Shown piece after piece: positions 9,909 to 17,137 of a stretch of DNA of 64,000 nt. The translations under genes and the position numbers were made by a program. How positions within the stretch are numbered: the first letter of the stretch is position 1; every line of letters starts with the position of its first letter. Source of the stretch: Pedobacter alluvionis (lineage in GTDB: Bacteria; Bacteroidota; Bacteroidia; Sphingobacteriales; Sphingobacteriaceae). The stretch lies in assembly GCF_003664035.1 (NCBI RefSeq), contig NZ_RCCK01000011.1:310001-374000 (forward strand), in the 5' to 3' direction. The notes under the pieces were generated by a model. That model did not search any database, had not been told where the DNA came from, and saw only the letters and a program-made list of their open reading frames with translations.

Positions 9909-9945
9909 AAGCTGAAAGGTTAAAGACTAAAGCTAAAAGCGACTA
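9909..9945 (+). repeat. Heptad AAAGNNN array after leuA
   Basis: Five units in register: AAAGCTG, AAAGGTT, AAAGACT, AAAGCTA, AAAGCGA. The array abuts the leuA stop codon, with the purine strand in sense. Confidence 0.75.
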
Positions 9946-10017
9946 GCGAACGGCCTAAAGGCTCAGGGTTTAGCGTTAAGCGGGTGGCGTTCCAGTTTGA
10001 CGCACCGACTCCGCTTC

Positions 10018-10200
10018 CCTAAACCTGATAGTAGTGGAAATACTTTTTAATTGCAGCAACCCTGGATACAATGTCATGCTGAGGCACGAAGCATCTGCAA
10101 CCGATGAAACAGATTCTTCGTTCCTCAGCATTACAGTAGTTTTAAAAAGATTGGAACGAATAGCAGGACTGCAATAACCGAAAAGCACCAAACCCTGCTT
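10018..10200 (-). repeat. Composite intergenic repeat, copy 1, with hairpin module in the centre
   Basis: This fills the 356-base leuA-ilvA gap. Read on the minus strand, the left arm contains AGTCCTGCTATTCGTTCCAA followed by TCTTTTT, and the right arm AAAAAGTATTTCCACTACTA followed by TCAGGTTTAG. Between them (about 10073-10132) is a TCATGCTGAGG-type imperfect hairpin. The same architecture occurs at 16811-16999, and the arms alone at 29091-29209 and 49351-49475. Confidence 0.7.
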
Positions 10201-10264
10201 TACAAAAAACACAAGAGAATATTGGTCTTGATACTTGATTCTCTCTATACCTGATACTACAACA

Positions 10265-11515
10265 ATGAATACTACAACACCACATACACTGGATTTTAAA
10301 TCTGCATCAGAAAGGCTCAAAGGCGTGGTAAAACGTACCCCACTTGAGTTTAATGCCGGCCTTTCTTCTCACTACAACGCAAACATTTATTTAAAAAGAG
10401 AAGATTTGCAGATCGTGCGTTCTTATAAATTGCGCGGTGCTTACAATAAAATCAGTTCACTACCTCAAGAATCGTTAGTTAACGGTGTTGTTTGTGCAAG
10501 TGCGGGCAATCATGCACAGGGCGTAGCTTATTCATGCAAAAAACTCGGTATCAAAGGCGTTATTTTTATGCCAGAAATTACCCCGAAACAAAAAGTTAAA
10601 CAGACTTATATGTTTGGTGGCGACAGCGTAGAAGTCATTTTAGTTGGCGATACTTTCGACGATTGTTTAAAAGAAGCATTGGCCTATAGTGCCGATAAAT
10701 CGGCCACTTTTATTCCACCTTTCGATGATGAAAAAGTAATTGAAGGACAGGCAACGGTTGGTGTAGAAATTTATGAAGACCTGCCAGATTTAGACATTTT
10801 GGTGATGCCTGTTGGCGGTGGCGGTTTGGCCTCTGGCGTGAGTGCCTACATGAAAACCGTAAAACCTGATGTAAAACTGGTTGGCGTTGAGCCACTGGGT
10901 GCACCATCAATGGTTACCGCCATGGAACACGGCGGCCCTTATACTTTAGACGAAATAGACCGCTTTGTGGATGGTGCCGCTGTAAAAAGAATTGGCCACA
11001 TTACTTACGAGTATTGCAAGGAACTTCTTGATCAGATGCATTTAATCCCTGAGGGGAAAATCTGCACAACCATTTTAAAGCTGTATAACGAAGACGCCAT
11101 TGTGGTAGAACCGGCTGGCGCACTATCTATAGCAGCATTAGATCAACTGAGAGATCAGATTGCTGGCAAAACAGTAGTTTGTATTGTTAGTGGCGGAAAC
11201 AACGACATAGAGCGCATGCAGGAGATTAAAGAGAAATCTTTACTTTTCGAAGGGCTAAAACATTATTTCATTGTACGTTTCCCACAAAGACCAGGCGCTT
11301 TAAAATTATTTGTAAACGAGGTTTTGGGTCCGCAGGATGATATTACCCGTTTCGAGTTTATTAAAAAAACGAATAAGGAAAACGGTCCTGCATTGGTGGG
11401 CATCGAACTTTCTAACAAAAACGATTATGCCAGCTTGTTGCAGCGTATGAAAGATTTTAAATTTGAAATTATTGAGCTAAACCAGGACCAGACTTTGTTT
11501 GAGTATTTGGTTTAA
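10265..11515 (+). CDS. ilvA: Threonine dehydratase (biosynthetic type)
   Basis: A PLP enzyme that deaminates threonine to 2-oxobutyrate, the first step toward isoleucine. The ATG at 10265 was preferred over one 10 codons upstream because the upstream codons lie in the intergenic repeat region. The PLP lysine is in RSYKLRGAY (Lys55), and PVGGGGLASG is the phosphate-binding loop. Residues about 330-416 form one ACT-like regulatory domain (FIVRFPQRPGALKLF), giving the 416-residue Bacillus-like form with a single effector domain. It is the last pathway gene of the cluster. Confidence 0.95.
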   Translation: MNTTTPHTLDFKSASERLKGVVKRTPLEFNAGLSSHYNANIYLKREDLQIVRSYKLRGAYNKISSLPQESLVNGVVCASAGNHAQGVAYSCKKLGIKGVIFMPEITPKQKVKQTYMFGGDSVEVILVGDTFDDCLKEALAYSADKSATFIPPFDDEKVIEGQATVGVEIYEDLPDLDILVMPVGGGGLASGVSAYMKTVKPDVKLVGVEPLGAPSMVTAMEHGGPYTLDEIDRFVDGAAVKRIGHITYEYCKELLDQMHLIPEGKICTTILKLYNEDAIVVEPAGALSIAALDQLRDQIAGKTVVCIVSGGNNDIERMQEIKEKSLLFEGLKHYFIVRFPQRPGALKLFVNEVLGPQDDITRFEFIKKTNKENGPALVGIELSNKNDYASLLQRMKDFKFEIIELNQDQTLFEYLV

Positions 11516-11536
11516 AGCTTTTACCGTATAGATATT

Positions 11537-11625
11537 TCCGTCATTTCGAGCGGAGTGCAACGAAGTCGAGAAATCTATCAAGCATAGATCTCTCCATTCT
11601 ACTGCGTTCCAGTCGAGATGACGAT
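11537..11625. repeat. GTCATTTCGAG-type inverted repeat
   Basis: Outer arms CGTCATTTCGAGCGGAGTGC and GCGTTCCAGTCGAGATGACG, with an inner AGAAATCT/AGATCTCTCC match. It is located between ilvA and the cupin gene and is related to 41-127 and 12012-12125. Confidence 0.7.
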
Positions 11626-11652
11626 TTTTTTTTAACGCAAAAAATAGAAAAA

Positions 11653-12003
11653 ATGAACTTCAACGACTTAAGCAACAAAGCATTAATTTCGGATAGCGAT
11701 ATCAATTGGGAAGATTTAGGAGCAGGCGTTAAACGCAAAATTATGGCTTACGATGACAACCTGATGTTGGTTAAAGTAGAATTTGAAAAAGATGCCATTG
11801 GTACCATTCACAATCATCCTCATCTTCAAATGAGTTATGTTGCCAAAGGAAGTTTTGAAGTTAGTATGGGGGATGATAAGAAGATCTTAAATGAAGGGGA
11901 TGTTTTCTTTGCCCCATCAAATATTTTTCATGGTGTAGTTTGTTTAGAAGCTGGGTTATTGGTTGATATTTTTAATCCGCATCGGGAAGATTTTTTGAAG
12001 TAA
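11653..12003 (+). CDS. Cupin-domain protein
   Basis: A 116-residue single-cupin protein. HNHPHLQMSYVAKGSFEV carries the His residues of cupin motif 1, and GDVFFAPSNIFHGVVCLEAG forms motif 2, consistent with a metal-binding beta-barrel. Such small cupins can be isomerases, dioxygenases or sugar/amino-acid sensors, and the substrate cannot be read from the sequence. It is isolated by repeats on both sides, so it is probably its own unit. Confidence 0.85.
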   Translation: MNFNDLSNKALISDSDINWEDLGAGVKRKIMAYDDNLMLVKVEFEKDAIGTIHNHPHLQMSYVAKGSFEVSMGDDKKILNEGDVFFAPSNIFHGVVCLEAGLLVDIFNPHREDFLK

Positions 12004-12011
12004 GACCGGTG

Positions 12012-12125
12012 ATCGTCATTTCGAGTGGAGTACAACGAAATTGAGAACCACGGAGTGCTCAGCAAAAGCTAAACCCATCTCGAGGTAGATCTCTCCGCTC
12101 TACTGCGTTCCGGTCGAGATGACGA
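12012..12125. repeat. GTCATTTCGAG-type inverted repeat, second copy
   Basis: Arms CGTCATTTCGAGTGGAGTAC and GCGTTCCGGTCGAGATGACG enclose a longer centre with CCACGGAGTGCTCAGC. It lies 3' of both the cupin gene (+) and the DUF4230 gene (-). Confidence 0.65.
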
Positions 12126-12136
12126 CATTAGGTGTG

Positions 12137-12181
12137 AAGATCGCTAGGAACCTTACACCCTCAACCTTACACCTTAAACCC
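12137..12181 (-). repeat. Heptad AAGGNNN array after the DUF4230 gene
   Basis: On the minus strand, units AGGGTTT-like, AAGGTGT, AAGGTTG, AGGGTGT, AAGGTTC start directly at the TAG stop codon of the DUF4230 gene. Confidence 0.7.
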
Positions 12182-12741
12182 TACTCAAAAGTAAACCTCA
12201 CATTTTTATAACCCAATCCTTCAATAATTGGCTTAAGCACGGTTGTCGCATTGGTTTTAGTTTGTGCTAAAATGCTCGATTTTTTAACTTCTGCAGTAAT
12301 TTGTCTTTCGGCTGCTTTATACGCTTCATCTACTAAACCAGCTTCGCGGAAGAAAGCCATTTTCGTATCATAAACACGGGAGTTTTTATGGTCGATTTTT
12401 ACATAACAGATTTCGGGCTGTGGTAAATTTACTACAGCAGTGTCCGCATCAATATCAATATCTTCGCGGGTAATTTTGGTAAGGTCGATACAGCCTACTG
12501 CTTCGGCTTTAACGATCAATAAAACACTGGCTTCGGGTAAAAAATCTGTTTTATTCTTATGTTCAAGAACATCGCTGATCTGATACCTTACCAGCTCTAA
12601 TTTACCAATAGCCTCAATTTTCTCTACCAGAAGCTGGTGTTTGCTTTCTACAGAGGTATTGATACTAAACTTTTTGGAGATAAATAAGTATCCTGCAACA
12701 ATTAAAATTAACCAGGGTAAGAGGCGAAAAAAGAGCTTCAT
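12181..12741 (-). CDS. DUF4230-family membrane-anchored protein
   Basis: A 186-residue protein with one N-terminal membrane segment (LLPWLILIVAGYLFI), then a soluble domain. The KLELVRYQISDVLEHKN and VLLIVKAEAVGCIDLTKI segments are typical of DUF4230 proteins, common in Bacteroidota and Firmicutes and without a known function. It is expected to face the periplasm. The neighbours give no functional clue. Confidence 0.8.
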   Translation of the reverse strand: MKLFFRLLPWLILIVAGYLFISKKFSINTSVESKHQLLVEKIEAIGKLELVRYQISDVLEHKNKTDFLPEASVLLIVKAEAVGCIDLTKITREDIDIDADTAVVNLPQPEICYVKIDHKNSRVYDTKMAFFREAGLVDEAYKAAERQITAEVKKSSILAQTKTNATTVLKPIIEGLGYKNVRFTFE

Positions 12742-12877
12742 ATTTTAAAAAAATAGGGTACTAACATTTGTGTATTTAATCTGTTGCACAATAATTAATC
12801 CATAAATCTTCAATTCTATTTTTTTGGCAGCAGATTTGTAATACCAATATCACACACACAAATAAAAACTAATCAAC

Positions 12878-13291
12878 ATGAAAAAATTTACCATCTTAAT
12901 GCTTTGCATTGCCACACTAGGTCTGGCTTCTTGCAAAAAAGAAACTGTCTATCAAGAATTAAGAGCTAAAACTTATAATTTCACTATTAACTCAAATGAA
13001 TGGGTGCGCAACGCCAATGGGAGTTATTCTGTAAGTAAGCCGTTAGCCGCCATTGATGGCGTAACCTTAGATGACGAAGGTGTTCTAGTCTATTTTGAGC
13101 ACCCTAGTGATCCAAATGGTGATATTCAATTACCTTATACATTCAACTATAATGCTTTTAGCTATAAAGTTTCTAATGGAGGCTTAAGGTTTGATGTTCA
13201 GGATACCAATAATTTAACAGCCACAGTGCCACCGAATTATAATACTCTAGTAAAAGTTGTGATCATTCCATCAGATTACGCTGGAAATTAA
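12878..13291 (+). CDS. Small secreted lipoprotein of unknown function
   Basis: A 137-residue protein with a signal peptide ending in the lipobox LASC (Cys19) and the KK that commonly follows in Bacteroidota lipoproteins. The rest is beta-rich with Asn/Tyr-rich strands (KTYNFTINSNEWVRNANGSY). I do not recognise a family. It is the only plus-strand gene among minus-strand genes and is convergent with the ABC ATPase 14 bases downstream. Its likely terminator lies inside the 3' end of that gene. Confidence 0.75.
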   Translation: MKKFTILMLCIATLGLASCKKETVYQELRAKTYNFTINSNEWVRNANGSYSVSKPLAAIDGVTLDDEGVLVYFEHPSDPNGDIQLPYTFNYNAFSYKVSNGGLRFDVQDTNNLTATVPPNYNTLVKVVIIPSDYAGN

Positions 13292-13304
13292 ATTCTAAAA
13301 GCCC

Positions 13305-14297
13305 TTAAAACTCCAAAAAACGACTGATGTTCAACTGAACGTGGTCGTTTTTTTTATGCTCTCCCCTGTTCAACTGTAAGGCCCGAACGCTAACGCCATT
13401 TCTTTCTAAGAGCAATTCGTCATAAAATCCTTTATAGTAAACATCTTTTACTTCAAAACGTCTGCTGCTCCAATTATTGCTAATTTCTGCCCATTCAGGA
13501 TAAAAAACCACATTTCCTGCAAAAGTTTTTAAGCCTATTTTCTCTGCATCCCCACGAGACAAAACAACTGCATTACCTAAAATCTGAGCAGTGTAAATGT
13601 GTTTTGGATTTTGATAAATATCTATAGGCCTACCTGTTTGCAAAAGTTCGCCGTTTCGCAAAATGAGTAATTGGTCGGCAAGAAATAAACCATCAGCAGG
13701 GTCGTGAGAGACAAGAATAACTGTTACGCCAGTTTCTGCTGCAACGCGTTTTATATCAGCCCTTAGCTGGTTTTTAAGCAAGGCATCAACCTGGCTAAAG
13801 GGTTCGTCTAATAGTAAAACCTGCGTATCGGCAACCATTGCCTTTGCAATGGCCACGCGCTGCTGCTCGCCGCCACTAAGCTCTATTATTTTTTTGTTCT
13901 GTAATGGAAGAATCCGCAGATGTTCCATGATAGCCAAAGTTTTTTCGGCCTTGGTTTTCAGATTGGTATTCGATAGCTGTGAGGCAATATTATCGTAAAC
14001 TTTCGCATAAATATTCAGCGAAAAATCCTGCGTAACCATTTTCATCTGCTTGTGGCCGGGAATCAGTTGTTCATCCGGACCTTTAACCCTTTGATCTTCG
14101 AAAAAGATTTCACCCTCATCGGTTTTCAGCAATCCGTAAATGGATTTTAATAAAGTTGACTTTCCGCTACCGCTCTCGCCGATAATGGCAACCACATCAC
14201 CTCTTTTAATGTCAAAACTTACATTTTTGATTCCACCGGCCTGCTCTGCCTGATATTGTTTGGTTAAATTTTTAACGCTGATTAGGGTATTGCTCAC
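13305..14297 (-). CDS. Stand-alone ABC transporter ATP-binding protein (PotA/MalK-like)
   Basis: A 330-residue ATPase starting at GTG. Walker A GESGSGKST is near residue 40, the signature ELSGGEQQRVAIAKAM near 140, Walker B VLLLDEPFSQVD and switch SHDPADG. After residue about 240 comes a TOBE-like beta-domain (FEVKDVYYKGFYDELLLERN), as in importers of the spermidine/sulfate/iron class. No permease or binding protein is adjacent, so the substrate is unknown. Confidence 0.87.
   Translation of the reverse strand: MSNTLISVKNLTKQYQAEQAGGIKNVSFDIKRGDVVAIIGESGSGKSTLLKSIYGLLKTDEGEIFFEDQRVKGPDEQLIPGHKQMKMVTQDFSLNIYAKVYDNIASQLSNTNLKTKAEKTLAIMEHLRILPLQNKKIIELSGGEQQRVAIAKAMVADTQVLLLDEPFSQVDALLKNQLRADIKRVAAETGVTVILVSHDPADGLFLADQLLILRNGELLQTGRPIDIYQNPKHIYTAQILGNAVVLSRGDAEKIGLKTFAGNVVFYPEWAEISNNWSSRRFEVKDVYYKGFYDELLLERNGVSVRALQLNRGEHKKNDHVQLNISRFLEF
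13315..13354 (+). terminator. Hairpin and T-run embedded in the 3' end of the ABC gene
   Basis: AAAAAACGAC pairs with GTCGTTTTTT, with an inner GTTCA/TGAAC stem, followed by a run of T. It lies 24 bases after the lipoprotein stop and inside the coding end of the convergent ABC ATPase gene, so it probably terminates the plus-strand transcript. Confidence 0.6.
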
Positions 14298-14308
14298 GCG
14301 GTAAATAT

Positions 14309-14347
14309 AAAGCTTAAAGCAGAAAGACTAAAGCTTAAAGCGAAATG
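14309..14347 (+). repeat. Heptad AAAGNNN array, five units in perfect register
   Basis: AAAGCTT, AAAGCAG, AAAGACT, AAAGCTT, AAAGCGA in tandem without interruption. This is the clearest example of the 7-nt period. It lies just upstream of the ABC ATPase start, so here the purine strand is antisense to that gene. Confidence 0.85.
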
Positions 14348-14354
14348 TTTTTAC

Positions 14355-14389
14355 GCAAAAAATCCTGTCTCGCCTAACCGAAACAGGAT
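14355..14389 (-). terminator. Rho-independent terminator for the beta-barrel gene
   Basis: On the minus strand ATCCTGTTTCG pairs with CGAGACAGGAT across a 6-base loop and is followed by TTTTTT. It sits about 85 bases after the stop of the outer-membrane protein gene and would insulate the ABC ATPase gene. Confidence 0.75.
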
Positions 14390-14453
14390 CTGTTCATTTG
14401 TGTGTTAACTTTATGTTTTTTAGGTTATCTCATCTAAATAGATTAATTGGTCG

Positions 14454-14475
14454 CCTTTAGGGGATTTAGGGGTTA
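14454..14475 (-). repeat. 22-nt TAACCCCTAAATCCCC element forming a stop codon
   Basis: The minus-strand sequence begins with TAA, the stop codon of the beta-barrel gene, and continues CCCCTAAATCCCCTAAAGG. An identical 22-nt stretch occurs at 19278-19299, where it supplies the hemE stop codon. Confidence 0.75.
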
Positions 14476-15270
14476 GTTTAGCCCGAATGTAACCCCGAAA
14501 CTCATATTCTTTAAGCCAGCTTGTTGAGAGGTAGTAAACATATCGTTAAAGTAATATTTGGTAAATAAACCTATACCGCCGTAGCCAAATCTAACTGTAC
14601 CTCCGTAACGAACCGATTGAAAGTGGTAGCTATCATATTGTTTTTCTTTACCACGTTCCTCGCTTATCTGTTTAATTTTTCCATTTAGCAAAAAGCTAAC
14701 CTCAGGACCTAACACCAAGTAAAATCTTTTGCCGTTTTTGTTTTCGCTGGTACGGAATTCGAAGTTTAATGGAATATGTACATAACTGCTGGAGAAACGG
14801 TTTTTAGAGAAATGTACTGGTGATTGATCGGTATAAGCAAACTCGTTAGCGTTTTTAGCAATAGTAATATCTTTTCTTAAACGGATTAAGGTCCAATCAA
14901 ATCCTCCTGCTACATAAACTTTAAAGTTAGAATTAAAGCGGTAGCCAAACTGTAAAACATCAAAAGAGAATGTGCTGGTTTTTCCACCTTTGTAATCTAA
15001 AAAATCATTATTAGGTGATAAATTAAAACTTCCATTATCTATCAATCTGGAAAATCCCCAATCAACCCTGGTAAAAGTAATTCCACCTACAAAACGTCCG
15101 TTTTTTGGTTGTTTATTTACGCTATCTTTGTCGTCCCTGGTTATTTTTACAATACCATAATCCAAATCTCTTCTATTCCTTTTTGTCGAATCTTGTTGTG
15201 CAAAAGCACCTGGAGCCATAACACCGGCAAGTCCGCTTACCAGAAGTGTTGTAAATATTAGACGTTTCAT
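14473..15270 (-). CDS. Outer-membrane beta-barrel protein (PorT-like)
   Basis: A 265-residue exported protein. The signal peptide is about residues 1-24 (LLVSGLAGVMAPGAFAQ). Alternating amphipathic strands follow (FDVLQFGYRFNSNFKVYVAGGFDW, RFGYGGIGLFTKYYF), and it ends in a strand, as Bacteroidota outer-membrane beta-barrels do. It is downstream of an ECF sigma factor and a membrane anti-sigma-like gene and is probably part of that unit. The stop codon lies in a dispersed repeat. The specific function is unknown. Confidence 0.78.
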   Translation of the reverse strand: MKRLIFTTLLVSGLAGVMAPGAFAQQDSTKRNRRDLDYGIVKITRDDKDSVNKQPKNGRFVGGITFTRVDWGFSRLIDNGSFNLSPNNDFLDYKGGKTSTFSFDVLQFGYRFNSNFKVYVAGGFDWTLIRLRKDITIAKNANEFAYTDQSPVHFSKNRFSSSYVHIPLNFEFRTSENKNGKRFYLVLGPEVSFLLNGKIKQISEERGKEKQYDSYHFQSVRYGGTVRFGYGGIGLFTKYYFNDMFTTSQQAGLKNMSFGVTFGLN

Positions 15271-15354
15271 ATCTGTGTGTTGTTGAGTTATTAAATGAGT
15301 GAATTATTGAATGTTGTAAAGTTTAAATGTTTGATACTGCTAACTAAAAACTGT

Positions 15355-16110
15355 TTACTTCTTATTGCGTTTACCTATTTTAAACGGACCGATATTGATT
15401 GATGATAAAGAAGAGTCATCATCATCAGTACGGAACTGAATTAGCTTATCTTTTCTTTTATCCATTTTGTTAACAATCAGGTTTACCACATCGCCAACAT
15501 TGCGGATACCTTTATTGTTCTGTTCGTTTTCGTTAATGGGATCATCCGTTTTAATGGCTGTAGGATTAGCAACTATTACAGTTTCCTCTTTGGGTTGCAG
15601 AATCGCCTCTTCTATCTTAGTTCTAATATCTTTTTTAGGCTCTTCAACTTTAGCCACAATGGTTTCTTGCTTTTGCATTTCAGGGGCCGTAATTATCCGC
15701 GGTTGCTCTAAAGCAGGTTTATCTTGTTTCACCTTTGTTTTGGCAATAGCCCTTGCTGGTTTAGCCTCAACTGGTAAAATTGGTGCAACATCTTTAACCG
15801 GTTCAACTACTACAGGTGGCTGATCTTTTACAACTGGTGTTTCCACTACTGGCTTAGGCTTTTCAATTGTATTATTGGCTAATTGTTTACCCTCACTAGT
15901 ATTATTCTGCTGTTGATAAACCAAAATTCCAATTGTAGCGATAAGCAAAACCGCTGCAGCCGATAACCAATAAACTGGTATGATTCTTTTTTTCTTCGGT
16001 GTTATTTCGCTTTCAATGCTGCTCCATAAATCTCTCGAAGATGTAACTTCCGCATCAGCAAAAGCATCTTTAAATAACTGATCAAAATCTTTATCCCGTA
16101 TAGGTTGCAT
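15355..16110 (-). CDS. Single-pass membrane protein, candidate anti-sigma factor
   Basis: I place the start at the ATG at 16110, giving MQPIRDKDFDQLFKDAF; a TTG two codons earlier is possible. The roughly 75-residue N-terminal cytoplasmic region contains DLWSSIESEI, then a transmembrane segment (YWLSAAAVLLIATIGILV), then a Pro/Lys/Val-rich periplasmic low-complexity stretch. It overlaps the upstream sigma gene by about 20 bases. Gene order and topology fit a sigma-binding membrane protein, but no classic zinc anti-sigma motif is visible, so the role is inferred. Confidence 0.7.
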   Translation of the reverse strand: MQPIRDKDFDQLFKDAFADAEVTSSRDLWSSIESEITPKKKRIIPVYWLSAAAVLLIATIGILVYQQQNNTSEGKQLANNTIEKPKPVVETPVVKDQPPVVVEPVKDVAPILPVEAKPARAIAKTKVKQDKPALEQPRIITAPEMQKQETIVAKVEEPKKDIRTKIEEAILQPKEETVIVANPTAIKTDDPINENEQNNKGIRNVGDVVNLIVNKMDKRKDKLIQFRTDDDDSSLSSINIGPFKIGKRNKK

Positions 16111-16660
16111 AACCAAATCCCTCCATTTTTATAATTTCTTCTTTTAATATTGCCCTTGCTCTCGATAATTGCGATTTACTCGCGCCTTCAGAGATCCCAA
16201 GCGTTTCTCCAATTTCCTTGTGCGAATAACCTTCTATTACGTACATGTTAAAAACCATGCGGTAACCATCAGCTAATTTTTGTATCACCTTCATCAAATC
16301 CTGCATTCCCAAAGTGCCAAAATCAAATCCCGTTGACGGTTGCTCATAAGCTTCATCTATTTCAACAACATTTAAGCTGCGTAAATTTTTACGGTAACTT
16401 TCAATCGCAGTGTTCACCATCACCCTTCTAATCCAGCCTTCAAAAGAACCATCACCCCTATACTCTTTTATTTTTTGGAAAATTTTAATGTATCCCATCT
16501 GCAGCACATCTTCTGCCTCCATCTTATCTTTGGCGTAGCGCATACAAACGGCCAACATCTTAGATGCAGTTTGCTTGTAAAGCAGCTCCTGCATCTTCCG
16601 GTCGCCAGCTTTGCAGCCTTCCATCAAATCGTTTATCGTATAGCTTCGCGTCAATTTCAT
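16091..16660 (-). CDS. ECF-type RNA polymerase sigma factor
   Basis: A 189-residue sigma-70-like factor with only regions 2 and 4. Region 2 is near 25-92 (ICMRYAKDK equivalent MRYAKDKMEAEDVLQMGYIK, then FEGWIRRVMVNTAIESYR). Region 4 is near 125-177 (VIEGYSHKEIGETLGISEGA and SKSQLSRARA). It heads the sigma / membrane protein / beta-barrel unit and probably controls it. The target promoter is not evident. Confidence 0.92.
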   Translation of the reverse strand: MKLTRSYTINDLMEGCKAGDRKMQELLYKQTASKMLAVCMRYAKDKMEAEDVLQMGYIKIFQKIKEYRGDGSFEGWIRRVMVNTAIESYRKNLRSLNVVEIDEAYEQPSTGFDFGTLGMQDLMKVIQKLADGYRMVFNMYVIEGYSHKEIGETLGISEGASKSQLSRARAILKEEIIKMEGFGYATYTG

Positions 16661-16810
16661 TGTGTGTTTGTATATAGAAGATGGCAGATTACAAACAATG
16701 GTTGCATGAGGAGAGAAAAAAAGTTAAATAAAGTTAAATTCAGAAATATAGTTATTGATTATCAGATAGATATGATTATAATAATTTCCAAGAAAGATAT
16801 AGTTTTTTGA

Positions 16811-16999
16811 TTTGAAAAGCAAAGACAGAAGCATTTTTGAGGTGTTAGTCCCGCTATCCGCTGCAATCTTTTTTATACTTCTGTCATGCTGAGGCACGAA
16901 GCATCTGTTTCATCGGCTGCAGATGCTTCGTGCCTCAGCATGATAGTTATATTCAAGGTTGCTACAGAAAAAAGGATTTCCACTGTTATCGGGTTTAGT
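16811..16999 (+). repeat. Composite intergenic repeat, copy 2, with central hairpin
   Basis: The left arm starts TTTGAAAAGCAAA and includes GTTAGTCCCGCTATCCG, then CTGCAATCTTTTTT. The right arm is AAAAAAGGATTTCCACTGTT followed by ATCGGGTTTAG. The centre is the 60-base hairpin at 16884-16943. Confidence 0.8.
16884..16943. repeat. Perfect 24-bp-stem hairpin
   Basis: The arms start TCATGCTGAGGCACGAAGC and end in CATCTG; the right arm is their exact reverse complement, with a 12-base loop. Imperfect relatives lie at 4896-4957, 10073-10132 and 20349-20424. The perfect stem suggests recent origin or gene-conversion-like upkeep. Confidence 0.9.
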
Positions 17000-17065
17000 T
17001 GGCACGAACTTCGGAAGTTTCAAAGGTGTTGGGCGCAGGGGTAACTTCGGAAGTCTATAAACAAT

Positions 17066-17097
17066 AAACCCCGCAGGTTTATATACCTACGGGGTTT
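17066..17097. repeat. CCCGCAGGT palindrome
   Basis: AAACCCCGCAGGT and ACCTACGGGGTTT form a 13-bp stem with one G-T pair and a 6-base AT loop. It lies about 40 bases 3' of the minus-strand gene at 17138-18295 and could act as its terminator, although the T-run is weak. It is related to the palindrome after ilvC. Confidence 0.7.
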
Positions 17098-17137
17098 GAA
17101 ATGACATGAATTTAATCAACTTAAACCTTCCCACCTT

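Larger units (their letters stand above)
16661..17137. other. Repeat-filled intergenic region
   Basis: This 477-base gap holds no gene I can support. From left to right it contains the sigma gene leader (AT-rich, 16661-16800), the second composite repeat (16811-16999) with a perfect central hairpin, two AACTTCGGAAGT words (about 17006-17055), and a CCCGCAGGT palindrome (17066-17097). Confidence 0.7.

Noticed and set aside
9976..10320. Minus-strand frame across the leuA-ilvA gap
   Set aside because: It is made of the composite repeat and the antisense of the ilvA start; no family features.
14309..14347. Heptad arrays and the tandem repeat at 1741-1891 as possible CRISPR arrays
   Set aside because: Units are 7 nt without spacers, or only two near-identical units without unique spacers, and no cas genes are present.
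15467..15823. 118-codon plus-strand frame opposite the anti-sigma-like gene
   Set aside because: It mirrors the Pro/Lys/Val-rich linker of the real minus-strand gene and has no independent start context.
16811..16999. Composite repeats as insertion-sequence ends
   Set aside because: No transposase gene lies within or beside any copy, and arms show no clear terminal inverted repeat with target duplication; kept as intergenic repeats only.
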